Source of the DNA: Bacteroidota bacterium
Lineage (GTDB): Bacteria; Bacteroidota; Bacteroidia; JACPRZ01
Length of the DNA stretch: 64,000 bases
Reading direction: 5' to 3'
Assembly: GCA_016193485.1 (NCBI GenBank)
Contig: JACPRZ010000007.1
Coordinates: 92,106-156,105 of the forward strand
Made by a program: the position numbers and the translations under genes. Numbering within the stretch: position 1 is the first letter of the stretch; each line of letters opens with the position of its first letter. Of the stretch, positions 7,985 to 15,978 are shown in pieces. Under the pieces are notes generated by a model. The model had not been told where the DNA came from. It did no database searches and was given only the letters and a program-made list of their open reading frames with translations.

Positions 7985-8728
7985 ATGAATAAAACATTAC
8001 AAATTATTTTTAACCTTTATTCTCGTTTTGTTCTATTTTTTGTAAGGCGTTCCCTTATCAGAGCGGGCAATGAAAAATTGTACACCGAGTTATTGAATCG
8101 TCTGAATAAAAATTATTTTCTTACTCCTTCTCTAAAATGGTTTCAGAAATATTACTACTCATATAAGCGTGATGAATCCAGGAAGTTGAAAGAAGCCGAA
8201 GAAGTTCTTACTGCATTAAATCTTAATTTGGCAGGCGCCCCAGTCCTTGAAATTGGCCCTGCAAACGGCTATTTCCTTGATGTTTGCATGAAACATGGCG
8301 CAAAATCGGCCGGATTCATTGATATTGACCCTTATTTCTATTATTACCTTAAGGTTAAAGGATATAAAGAAGGTATTCTCGGCAACCACTGGAAGGCGGT
8401 GCATAAACTGAAAGGGCAAAAATATTCCCTGATCTATTCAAAGGGCGCCATGATAGTTGATGATCTGCTTATGAGAAGGGAGAGATCATTCGCAATGATG
8501 TCTGAATGGTTATCCGCTCTTGAAAAAGCAACCGTAAATGGGGGAGTAATTGTCATCTGTCCTCACTGGCGGGATGTGCCGGCATCAGCAAAAAGACAAT
8601 ATACCGGTAATATTCTTGAAAATGATTTTGTAAAATTTATTTTGGAGAAGGGATATTCACCTTTGAAGTTTATTGAAGGTCATAATATTGAGCCGAATTA
8701 CCCGGTGACGTTTTGGAAAAGAGTGTGA
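7985..8728 (+). CDS. Class I SAM-dependent methyltransferase
   Basis: About 247 residues. The SAM-binding motif I is visible as VLEIGPANGYFLDVC, followed by an acidic loop (GFIDIDPYFYYYLK) that would hold the ribose hydroxyls. The N-terminal 80 residues are helical and basic. I chose ATG 7985. An open frame from 7889 overlaps the preceding gene. The substrate cannot be told from sequence. It lies downstream of the nuo operon and before a repeat-rich gap. Confidence 0.75.
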   Translation: MNKTLQIIFNLYSRFVLFFVRRSLIRAGNEKLYTELLNRLNKNYFLTPSLKWFQKYYYSYKRDESRKLKEAEEVLTALNLNLAGAPVLEIGPANGYFLDVCMKHGAKSAGFIDIDPYFYYYLKVKGYKEGILGNHWKAVHKLKGQKYSLIYSKGAMIVDDLLMRRERSFAMMSEWLSALEKATVNGGVIVICPHWRDVPASAKRQYTGNILENDFVKFILEKGYSPLKFIEGHNIEPNYPVTFWKRV

Positions 8729-8785
8729 GAGATATAAACCAGGGAAAGTAGGGATGACATAGAAATACACAATAATAATGAAATA

Positions 8786-8923
8786 GGCATTTATTGGCAT
8801 TAGTAGGCATTGATCGTAAATACCATATACCAGCGAATCATAATGCCAATGAATGCCGTGAGCGAAGCGAACTAATGCCCATAAATGCCAGCGAAGCTTA
8901 ATGCCAACTAATGCCCATTAATG
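8786..8923. repeat. Inverted arrays of AATGCC-type short repeats
   Basis: The left part (8786-8811) reads GGCATT three times with short spacers. The right part (8841-8923) carries the complement AATGCC repeatedly (8842, 8852, 8874, 8884, 8900, 8911), mixed with AGCGAAGC units. The two halves can pair into a long imperfect stem. No gene is seen inside. The 257-bp gap between the methyltransferase and had consists mostly of this structure. Confidence 0.75.
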
Positions 8924-8985
8924 TTAGCGAGCGACAGCGAGAAAATACCAGCGCAGCGTTTTTAACAACCCAAAATAATTTTAAG

Positions 8986-10035
8986 ATGAAAAACAACCAC
9001 TGGCAATTTATCGAAAAAAACAGGGATTTTATCCTTACAGAAAAACCAATCCCCCCCCTTGCTCCGGGTGAAGCCCTCATAAAAGTTGCCGGCTGCGGTG
9101 TCTGCCACACCGACATCAGTTTCTGGCACCATGGAGTTCCCACGCGTCACCCTCTGCCGCTTACACTTGGCCATGAAATAAGCGGTACTGTGGTTGATGG
9201 ACCCTCTGAATGGATGGGTAAAAACGCAATTGTACCTGCCGTTCTTCCATGCGGAGAGTGTGATCTTTGCCGGAGCGGACGCAGCAATATCTGCCAGAAC
9301 CAGAAAATGCCCGGTAATGATTTTGACGGAGGATTTGCAAATTATGTTGTTGTTCCTGCACGATTCCTTTGCGCAGTACCGGACAGCGTTCTGAAAAAAT
9401 ATCCGCTTGAAATGCTTGCTGTTATTGCCGATGCGGTCTCAACGCCCTACCAGGTAATAAAAAAATCCGGACTTAATCCCGGTGATTTTGCCATTGCTAT
9501 CGGGGTAGGAGGGATCGGAATTTACGGTGCGCTGATTGCAAAAATAGCCGGTGCAAAAGTCCTTGCCCTTGACATCAGCGATGAAAAACTCCAAATCGCT
9601 TCTGAAAACGGAATTGATGCGGTATTAAATACCGGGGGCATGGATTTTAAGACAATAAAAAACAAGATCAGGGAGATTGCTCAGAAACTGAATGCGCCAA
9701 GATATGCCTGGAAGATTTTTGAATTTTCAGGCACAAAGGCAGGGCAGGAGATGGGCTTTAACCTTCTTACGTATGCTTCAACCATGTCGGTTGTCGGTTT
9801 CACTCTTGATAAACTTGAAGTGCGCATAAGCAACCTTATGGCGTTTGATGCCCAGTTAACCGGGACCTGGGGTTGCAAGCCGGAACTATACCCTGAAGTC
9901 GTTGATCTTGTCGGAAGCGGGAAAATTCCGATTGACCGGTTTGTACAGATTTTACCAATGTCAGAAATCAACGGGGTGTTCAGGAATACTCTTGAACATA
10001 AGTACCTGAAAAGGGTTGTTTTGATAACGGGTTAA
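8986..10035 (+). CDS. had: 6-hydroxycyclohex-1-ene-1-carbonyl-CoA dehydrogenase
   Basis: Zinc-type medium-chain alcohol dehydrogenase (349 residues). In the anaerobic benzoyl-CoA pathway it oxidises 6-hydroxycyclohex-1-ene-1-carbonyl-CoA to the 6-oxo compound with NAD. Zn-site motifs are GCGVCHTD and GHE, and the structural Zn cysteines CGECDLCRSGRSNIC are present. The coenzyme fold is IGVGGIGIYGA. Features I associate with Had rather than generic ADHs are KMPGND, ADAVSTPYQ, KIFEFSG and GTWGC. The frame is open from 8911 through repeat DNA, so ATG 8986 is chosen. The assignment is strengthened by oah and dch nearby. A C8 run at 9051 encodes Pro-Pro. Confidence 0.87.
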   Translation: MKNNHWQFIEKNRDFILTEKPIPPLAPGEALIKVAGCGVCHTDISFWHHGVPTRHPLPLTLGHEISGTVVDGPSEWMGKNAIVPAVLPCGECDLCRSGRSNICQNQKMPGNDFDGGFANYVVVPARFLCAVPDSVLKKYPLEMLAVIADAVSTPYQVIKKSGLNPGDFAIAIGVGGIGIYGALIAKIAGAKVLALDISDEKLQIASENGIDAVLNTGGMDFKTIKNKIREIAQKLNAPRYAWKIFEFSGTKAGQEMGFNLLTYASTMSVVGFTLDKLEVRISNLMAFDAQLTGTWGCKPELYPEVVDLVGSGKIPIDRFVQILPMSEINGVFRNTLEHKYLKRVVLITG

Positions 10036-10066
10036 TAAGAGGATAAGTTTAAACGCTATTTTCCCC

Positions 10067-10074
10067 TATTTTTG
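10067..10074 (+). promoter_or_regulatory. Candidate Bacteroidota -7 element
   Basis: TATTTTTG matches the Bacteroidota -7 consensus TAnnTTTG, 29 bp before the ATG of the small gene at 10104. No clear TTG-type -33 element at ideal spacing is visible, so this is tentative. Confidence 0.35.
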
Positions 10075-10103
10075 CTTACCGGTTTATTGTTTAAATTGAA
10101 TTT

Positions 10104-10340
10104 ATGCCTAAACAAAAAAGAAAATATCGCACCAGGGATTTTTCGTTGGCGTTTTTAAGGGAAGCCGCCAGAAGGGTTTTTGAGACCGCAAAACGGGAAA
10201 ATTTTGCACTAGGACTTCCGGTAGTGGTCTATAAAGACAAAAAAATCGTTGAAATTTATCCTGACGGTACAGAGAAAGTCCTGAAAAAGACAGGGAATTT
10301 AATGAAAAAGGTTAAAAAAAAGATATACTCTCTTGAATAA
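10104..10340 (+). CDS. Small basic hypothetical protein (78 aa)
   Basis: A Lys/Arg-rich protein. It has an amphipathic helix (FLREAARRVFETAKREN) followed by two short strands (LPVVVYKDKKIVEIYPDG). That helix plus PVVV-x-KDGKIVE-like layout is common in small uncharacterised bacterial proteins, but I know no function for it. It lies between had and oah on the same strand and may be transcribed from its own promoter. There is no toxin-like partner beside it. Confidence 0.6.
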   Translation: MPKQKRKYRTRDFSLAFLREAARRVFETAKRENFALGLPVVVYKDKKIVEIYPDGTEKVLKKTGNLMKKVKKKIYSLE

Positions 10341-10852
10341 TCATATTAAAAGAATGCGAATGTTTGCCGGACCAAATGGTTCTATAGTTTTTTTATCCTG
10401 CACATAAATTATATGCGGGGTGTGCGGGGCGAATGCCTGTCTGCCGGCAGGCTGGAAAGAATATAAAAATAAATGTCAATGGCTGTTTATTCTGATTTTC
10501 AAATGTTCAAATGTTCAATTGTTCTATTGTTCTTTATTTAGTGGTTCATCAGCAGTTGTGGGGGTACACATTTTATAGTTCTGATATCAGTTTAAACTTA
10601 CTTCCCTTTTAGCGGATTCCCTGCCGGGATGGGTTGTTAAATTTGTATTAAAAAAATTAACACGCAATTGACTTTGATCTCATTCCTTTTATGACGTATT
10701 ATTCCGGGCTTCCAAATATGACATTTATCTGCTTTTTATGAAAAATGTCATTTTTCCTATTTAGTTTTTTTTCCTACCTTGCACTTTGCATTTATTTGGA
10801 TATTTGAACCAGCATCCAATATCAATTTTCCTGTAACCAAAAATTTTTCATT
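10341..10852. other. 512-bp intergenic region upstream of oah
   Basis: No credible gene. It contains a CTGCCGGCAG palindrome (10441-10450, same core as at 28067-28084), short direct repeats such as AAATGTTCAA near 10500, and an operator-like inverted repeat at 10718-10751. A TACCTTGC at 10775-10782 resembles the Bacteroidota -7 element and could serve the oah transcript. Confidence 0.6.
10718..10751. promoter_or_regulatory. Operator-like inverted repeat upstream of oah
   Basis: Perfect arms ATGACATTT (10718-10726) and AAATGTCAT (10743-10751), spaced by 16 bp, with A-rich/T-rich extensions outside. It lies about 24 bp upstream of a -7-like TACCTTGC, that is, over the expected -33 region. It is therefore a candidate binding site for a regulator of the oah-kor-dch genes. 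No regulator gene for it lies nearby. Confidence 0.4.
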
Positions 10853-11941
10853 ATGGAACCACTCAAAAACCACAACCTCACCGATGTAGCATACACCGGT
10901 ATCCTCTATGAAAAACGCCCATGCTTTGATGCAAAGGGCAAACCTGTTGAAGGATTGTATAATGCATGGATCTGGCTGAACAACCCGGCACAATTCAATT
11001 CCTACACTACCCAGATTGTCAAAGAGGTTATCCTTGCTTTGCGACAGGCATCCAACGACCGCAGCGTGGTGACGGTTGTACTTACCGCAGTGGGCGACAA
11101 GGCGTTCTGTACCGGTGGCAACACCAAGGAATATGCAGAGTATTATTCCGGTAACCCGCAGGAATACGCGCAATATATGCGGCTTTTCAATGATATGGTT
11201 TCAACAGTCCTGATGTGCGATAAGCCGGTTATCTGCCGCGTCAACGGGATGCGCATTGCCGGTGGACAGGAAGTAGGAATGGCCTGCGATTTTACCGTTG
11301 CCCAGGATTTCGCACGCTTCGGGCAGGCAGGTCCCAAACATGGAAGCGCTGCCGTGGGTGGAGCAACTGATTTCCTTCCCGGCTTTGTCGGTATGGAAAG
11401 AGCCATGTACTCTCTGACCCTTTGCGAACCATGGACTGCCTACCAGGCCTATATGTACGGATTGATTCTTGATGTAGTGCCTGCCCTGAAAGTGGACGGG
11501 CAGTTTGTCCCTAACCCGATGGTTGTAACGGATAAATGGATCGATACAAAGGGAAAAATTGTTTACGGAACCATGAAGGGGGGGGAGGAATTGGCTAATA
11601 CAAAAGAAATTATGTCAAAGGGAAAGATGGACCTTTCCATGTTGGATGAAGCTGTCAATCGCCTTGCGACAAAAATTCTCTATACCATGCCCAATTGCAT
11701 GACAAAATCCATCAACGAAGTGCGAAAACAGAAACTGATGCACTGGGATAAAAACAAGGAATCCAACCGCGACTGGCTGGCGCTTAACATGATGACTGAA
11801 GCGAAAGCCGGTTTCAGGGCGTTTAATGAGGGACCAAAGGATAACAGGGAAGTGGACTTTATCAGGTTGAGGAAAATGCTCGCAGAGGGTCACGAATGGA
11901 ATGATGAATTAATCCGGGCAATTTCACCACAATTCAGGTAA
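10853..11941 (+). CDS. oah: 6-oxocyclohex-1-ene-1-carbonyl-CoA hydrolase (ring-opening)
   Basis: Crotonase-fold enzyme (362 residues) of the BamA/Oah family. It adds two waters to the oxo-cyclohexene-carbonyl-CoA and cleaves the ring to 3-hydroxypimelyl-CoA. BamA is the accepted marker gene of anaerobic aromatic degradation. Recognisable family blocks are DKAFCTGGNTKEYAEYY, GNPQEYAQYMRLFNDMVS, RVNGMRIAGGQE and RFGQAGPKHGSAAVGGATDF, which are near-diagnostic compared with ordinary enoyl-CoA hydratases. The C-terminus contains NMMTEAKAGFRAFNEG, also typical. The start at ATG 10853 agrees with the family. A G8 run (11578-11585) encodes Gly-Gly. Confidence 0.93.
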   Translation: MEPLKNHNLTDVAYTGILYEKRPCFDAKGKPVEGLYNAWIWLNNPAQFNSYTTQIVKEVILALRQASNDRSVVTVVLTAVGDKAFCTGGNTKEYAEYYSGNPQEYAQYMRLFNDMVSTVLMCDKPVICRVNGMRIAGGQEVGMACDFTVAQDFARFGQAGPKHGSAAVGGATDFLPGFVGMERAMYSLTLCEPWTAYQAYMYGLILDVVPALKVDGQFVPNPMVVTDKWIDTKGKIVYGTMKGGEELANTKEIMSKGKMDLSMLDEAVNRLATKILYTMPNCMTKSINEVRKQKLMHWDKNKESNRDWLALNMMTEAKAGFRAFNEGPKDNREVDFIRLRKMLAEGHEWNDELIRAISPQFR

Positions 11942-11942
11942 T

Positions 11943-12016
11943 CGGTAATCAGTAGCCGGTAGTCGGTAATCAGTAATCAGTAGTCAGTAATCGGTAATCA
12001 GTAACGGGTAGTTAGT
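11943..12016. repeat. Left inverted array flanking the four-helix-bundle gene
   Basis: About five degenerate units of a 14-bp motif such as GTAATCAGTAGTCA, beginning right behind the oah stop codon. Its reverse complement (for example TGACTACTGATTAC) matches the array at 12437-12506 (TGACCACTGAATAC) at 12 of 14 positions. The two arrays can pair around the enclosed gene. Confidence 0.8.
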
Positions 12017-12042
12017 AATATTAATTTGTAATTTATATTAAT

Positions 12043-12435
12043 ATGCAATACGTAGAGAGTTTCAGGGACTTGGAAGTATATAAACTTTCAAGACAATTAG
12101 CAAGGGAAATTTTTGAAATTTCAAAACATTTTCCAAAAGAAGAAATGTATTCTCTTACAGATCAGATACGCAGGTCATCACGGTCGGTGGGCGCTCAAAT
12201 TGCAGAGGCGTGGGCAAAGAGAAATTACGAAAAACATTTTATTAATAAATTAACTGATTCGGATGGTGAACAGTTGGAGACACAACACTGGCTTGAAGTT
12301 TCACTTGATTGTTCTTATATTACAAATGAGGTTGTCGCTGATTTATTGAAAAAATATGAAACCATTGGGAAAATGTTAAGTTCAATGATGAAAAAATCCA
12401 AATCTTTTTGCAAAAAATCTGATAAGAAATTATGA
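12043..12435 (+). CDS. Four-helix-bundle (S23/IVP-like) protein
   Basis: A 130-residue all-helical protein of the family first seen in 23S rRNA intervening sequences. The characteristic N-terminus is FRDLEVYKLSRQLAREIFE, followed by LTDQIRRSSRSVGAQIAEAWAK. The function of the family is unknown; known structures form pentameric bundles. The C-terminal helix is lysine-rich. It lies between oah and korC, in operon direction, and is bracketed by inverted 14-bp arrays. This layout resembles an rRNA intervening sequence but lies between protein genes. Confidence 0.88.
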   Translation: MQYVESFRDLEVYKLSRQLAREIFEISKHFPKEEMYSLTDQIRRSSRSVGAQIAEAWAKRNYEKHFINKLTDSDGEQLETQHWLEVSLDCSYITNEVVADLLKKYETIGKMLSSMMKKSKSFCKKSDKKL

Positions 12436-12436
12436 C

Positions 12437-12506
12437 TGACCACTGAATACTGACCACTGAATACTGACCACTGAATACTGACCACTGAATATTGACCACT
12501 GAATAC
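12437..12506. repeat. Right tandem array, five 14-bp units
   Basis: Five head-to-tail copies of TGACCACTGAATAC; the fourth ends in AT instead of AC. The array begins 1 bp after the stop of the four-helix-bundle gene and ends 13 bp before the korC start. It is the inverted counterpart of 11943-12016. Confidence 0.92.
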
Positions 12507-12519
12507 AGTATACTAATCA

Positions 12520-14757
12520 ATGTTTCATAATAACCAGATAATAGAAATCCGTGGCCACGCAAGAGGCGGACAGGGCATGGTTACTGCATTTGAAATTCTT
12601 GCCGCCATTTTCAGTAAAGCAGGGGATTATGAAGTGCAGGCATTTCCGTTTTTCGGTGTAGAACGAACCGGGGCTCCCATCCAGGCGTTTCTCCGGATTT
12701 CAAAAAACCCCATTCAAAACAGAAGTAATATTTACAATCCGCACCTTGTAGTTCTATTTGATGAAGGACTGCTTGATCAGGTCCCTGTTTTTGACGGACT
12801 TCATCCTGATGGAGCGGCTCTGGTAAACACTGAAAAACCGGTCAACGAAATTCCACGGCTTCCCGGTGGGTTAAAAACCCTCTTTACGGTTCCTGCTACA
12901 AGTATTTCTATTGAGAAAAAACTCGGCAGTAAAGCCCTTCCGATCGTAAATTCTGCGATGATCGGGGCGGTAATTCGCATTCTTGACGGAGATATTTCAA
13001 TAAGTAAGGAGATCATTCGCGATGAGGTTCCTGTGAAACATGAAGAAAATGCAATGGCTGCAGAACAATCCTATAATAGTTTGCAGGAACACAATCTCAC
13101 TCCTTTAAAGCAGGAACCTGCCAAAGTTACAGCCCCTGTTGTTAATTCACCGGATGAGGTCCCTTTCGCACCATACTGGTCTAAGCCGTTGTCACTCAAC
13201 AAGACCGGGAACTGGAGGGTTTTTGCACCTCAATATGTAAACCGTACCCCCCCCTGTACTCATTACTGCCCGGCCGGGACGGATGTAAGGCAGTTTGTTA
13301 AACTTACCGCTGAAAGAAAGTTCGCAGAAGCATTTGAAACCATTTATAAACATAATCCTTTTCCGGCAACATGCGGGCGTGTTTGTCCTCATTTTTGCCA
13401 GCAGAACTGCAACCGGGAGGGATTTGATGACCATGTTAATATTGGCGCCATTGAACGGTTTCTTGGTGATTTTTCTTTTGATCTTAAGAGAAAACCGGTT
13501 CCCGTTACCCGCAAAGAGAAAATTGGTGTTGCCGGTTCCGGCCCTGCCGGGCTTACGGCTGCCATCCGCCTCCGCCAAATGGGCTTCCCGGTTACTGTTT
13601 TTGAAGCACATTCCGCTGCGGGTGGGATGATGAGAGTTGGAATACCGGGTTTCCGCCACCCTGAAGATATCCTCGATGCCGAGATTGAAAGGATCACCGG
13701 TGAAGGAGTTGAGTTAATCTTAAATCATAAAATAACTATCCGGGATATTGAAAATGATTTTTCAGCAGTGATTGTCGCTACCGGCCTTCATTCCGGCAGC
13801 CGGATGAATATCCCCGGTGAAGAACATGCGGTTGACGGGATCCGTTTTTTATATGAAGCAAAAATAAACCATAATAATTTTAATGTCAAGCGCGGTGAAG
13901 AAATAGCCGTTATAGGGGGGGGAAATACCGCAGTTGATGTGGCGAGAACCCTTTTGCGGCTGGGCGGGAATCCTACTATTTTTTACAGGAGAACACGCAA
14001 CGAGATGCCTGCAATACCCCATGAAGTGGATGAAGCCATAGCGGAAGGCGTGAGGGTTGAACTGCTTTCCGCACCTCTGAAAATTGATCGCAATACCGCA
14101 GGATTGGAAATAGCCGTAACCCGCATGAAATTGGGAGATCCGGATTCTTCCGGAAGGAGGAGGCCTGTTCCGGTTGAAGGATCCGAAATAATTATAAAAG
14201 CAGGTAAAGTAATATCTGCAATAGGACAAACGAGCGATAACCACTTTTTTTCAGGGAATCACCTGTCGGTCGATGAGGGGCGCATAGAATTCCGTTCGAA
14301 AATACCGGTATTCTGTTGCGGAGACCTTTCAGGGGGGGGAACTATCACCGAAGCGGTCGGCAGCGGCAACAGGGTTGCACGGCAGGTCAATGCCATCCTT
14401 TACGGAATTCCTTATACGCCCGATCCGGTAAAAAATGATATGGTGATGCCCAACGAAATGAAATTTATATATTATCGTCATTCGCTTCGGCATCCTAATC
14501 CTGTAATTATCAAATCCGACTGGCATAATGATTTTTCAGAAGTCGTTCAGGGTTTGAGCGAAAAGGAGACCGTTGCTGAAGCGATCCGCTGTCTGCATTG
14601 CGGTGATTGCTACCTGTGCGGTAATTGTTTCAACTATTGTCCCGATGCGGCAATTTATCTGGAAAACGGAAATAAATTGCACATACACTATGATTATTGC
14701 AAAGGATGTGGAGTTTGTGCATACGAGTGTCCGTGCGGGGCGATAGTAATGAAGTAG
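12520..14757 (+). CDS. korC: 2-oxoacid:ferredoxin/NADP oxidoreductase, fused gamma subunit
   Basis: Fusion of 745 residues. Residues about 1-180 are the gamma domain of 2-oxoacid:ferredoxin oxidoreductases (GHARGGQGMVTAFEILA...). Residues about 240-330 are a cysteine-rich Fe-S domain (CTHYCPAG, CGRVCPHFC). Residues about 330-640 are a GltD-like FAD/NADP module (GVAGSGPAGLTAA, AVIGGGNTAVDVA). The C-terminus is a two-cluster ferredoxin (CLHCGDCYLCGNCFNYCP, CKGCGVCAYECP). The same organisation is known for the gamma subunit of 2-oxoglutarate:NADP oxidoreductase in Azoarcus evansii benzoate metabolism. It could exchange electrons between ferredoxin and NADP(H). One C8 and two G8 runs lie in the gene. 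Confidence 0.85.
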   Translation: MFHNNQIIEIRGHARGGQGMVTAFEILAAIFSKAGDYEVQAFPFFGVERTGAPIQAFLRISKNPIQNRSNIYNPHLVVLFDEGLLDQVPVFDGLHPDGAALVNTEKPVNEIPRLPGGLKTLFTVPATSISIEKKLGSKALPIVNSAMIGAVIRILDGDISISKEIIRDEVPVKHEENAMAAEQSYNSLQEHNLTPLKQEPAKVTAPVVNSPDEVPFAPYWSKPLSLNKTGNWRVFAPQYVNRTPPCTHYCPAGTDVRQFVKLTAERKFAEAFETIYKHNPFPATCGRVCPHFCQQNCNREGFDDHVNIGAIERFLGDFSFDLKRKPVPVTRKEKIGVAGSGPAGLTAAIRLRQMGFPVTVFEAHSAAGGMMRVGIPGFRHPEDILDAEIERITGEGVELILNHKITIRDIENDFSAVIVATGLHSGSRMNIPGEEHAVDGIRFLYEAKINHNNFNVKRGEEIAVIGGGNTAVDVARTLLRLGGNPTIFYRRTRNEMPAIPHEVDEAIAEGVRVELLSAPLKIDRNTAGLEIAVTRMKLGDPDSSGRRRPVPVEGSEIIIKAGKVISAIGQTSDNHFFSGNHLSVDEGRIEFRSKIPVFCCGDLSGGGTITEAVGSGNRVARQVNAILYGIPYTPDPVKNDMVMPNEMKFIYYRHSLRHPNPVIIKSDWHNDFSEVVQGLSEKETVAEAIRCLHCGDCYLCGNCFNYCPDAAIYLENGNKLHIHYDYCKGCGVCAYECPCGAIVMK

Positions 14758-14784
14758 TACAGAAATCGGAGCATTATTTTACCT

Positions 14785-15951
14785 ATGAACCGATATCCGA
14801 ATCATACGAAAAAAGTTCTTCACGGAAACGCTGCGGCTGCAGAAGCGGCTGTGGTATGCAATGCTGAATTTATTCCTGCCTATCCCATTACCCCCCAAAC
14901 TACGATTGTTGAGAAAATCGCAAATAAGGTGGCGGACGGTAAAACCGGTGCGACTTTTATCAATATGGACAGCGAACATTCCGTTTTCTGCGCTGCCATG
15001 GGCGCATCGGTTTGCGGAGTGAGGATTTTTACCGCCACAAGCGGTCAGGGATTATTTTATGCCCATGAAGTATTGCACGCCATCGCGCACTCACGGTTGC
15101 CGGTAGTTGCCTGTAATGTGGGCAGGCCTTCATTTCCGTGGAATATCTGGTCCGATCAGACCGATTCGCTGGCGCAGAGAGATACCGGTTGGATCCAGTT
15201 GTACGGTGAAAGTGCGCAGGAGGTGATCGACAGCGTTATCCAGGCATACAGGGTATGCGAGGAAGTCAATATCCCCGGACTTGTGGTTCTTGATGCGTTT
15301 TACCAGAGCCATACCAGCGAAAATGTATGGATTCCATCGGCCGATCTTGTGAATCAATATCTCCCCCCCCTTAAATCCAGCGAACTTACCATTGACGGCT
15401 GGTTTTCAAAAGCGTATGGAGGACTTGTACCGCCAGCACAGTACGATAAGTTCAATCATCACTTCTGGAAAGAAATGAGCAGGGTGGAAGACCTGATAAA
15501 CAGCACCGGTAAACAATTTAAAACGGTTTTCGGCAGGGAATACGGTGCTGTTGAAGCGGTTAATATTTCAGAAAAAACGAAACAAATATTAGTTACTTTA
15601 TCATCCATTACTTCAACCGCAAAAGGTGTTCTGGGCGGACATAAAGAAACCGGCCTTATTAAAATCCGGCTCTTCAGGCCTTTTCCGAAAAAATCCATTT
15701 TTGAAGCGATAAAGAATATACAGGATGATTGTTCTTTTATTGTAATTGACCGGAACTATCCCGGTGAAATTGAAGGAACCCTGATGCAGGAGATGAAACG
15801 GGTTTTATATGGCCGCAAACATCCCGTTTATAATGTATATGCAGGAGTTGGCGGACGCGATGTGCCACCCGATACCATTGAAAAAATAATTGAAAAGTTT
15901 CGGAAAAAGGAAGTTGCAAGAGATGAGGTGAGTTGGATTGACTTGGAGTAG
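14785..15951 (+). CDS. korA: 2-oxoacid:ferredoxin oxidoreductase, alpha subunit
   Basis: Alpha subunit (388 residues), with family blocks FIPAYPITPQTTIVEKI, MDSEHSVFCAAMGAS and FTATSSGQG-like FTATSGQGLFYAHEVL. It binds the thiamine diphosphate reaction centre together with the beta subunit. Sequence features are close to the pyruvate-type (PorA) branch, so the substrate (2-oxoglutarate, pyruvate or another oxoacid) cannot be fixed. The symbol follows the benzoate-cluster context. It sits 27 bp after the gamma fusion gene and 27 bp before beta. A C8 run at 15363-15370 encodes Pro-Pro. Confidence 0.82.
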   Translation: MNRYPNHTKKVLHGNAAAAEAAVVCNAEFIPAYPITPQTTIVEKIANKVADGKTGATFINMDSEHSVFCAAMGASVCGVRIFTATSGQGLFYAHEVLHAIAHSRLPVVACNVGRPSFPWNIWSDQTDSLAQRDTGWIQLYGESAQEVIDSVIQAYRVCEEVNIPGLVVLDAFYQSHTSENVWIPSADLVNQYLPPLKSSELTIDGWFSKAYGGLVPPAQYDKFNHHFWKEMSRVEDLINSTGKQFKTVFGREYGAVEAVNISEKTKQILVTLSSITSTAKGVLGGHKETGLIKIRLFRPFPKKSIFEAIKNIQDDCSFIVIDRNYPGEIEGTLMQEMKRVLYGRKHPVYNVYAGVGGRDVPPDTIEKIIEKFRKKEVARDEVSWIDLE

Positions 15952-15978
15952 CAGTATTAACAAATAATCGATTAGAAC

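Noticed and set aside
8841..8923. AATGCC repeats as a CRISPR or an iteron origin
   Set aside because: Units vary in spacing, pair with an inverted array at 8786-8811, and no replication or cas gene is beside them.
8986..10035. Generic zinc alcohol dehydrogenase
   Set aside because: The family blocks and the oah and dch neighbours favour Had, although a generic ADH cannot be excluded without a tree.
12437..12506. Five 14-bp tandem units, CRISPR-like at first sight
   Set aside because: No spacers: units are head to tail and too short, and no cas genes are near. It is the right arm of the array around the four-helix-bundle gene.
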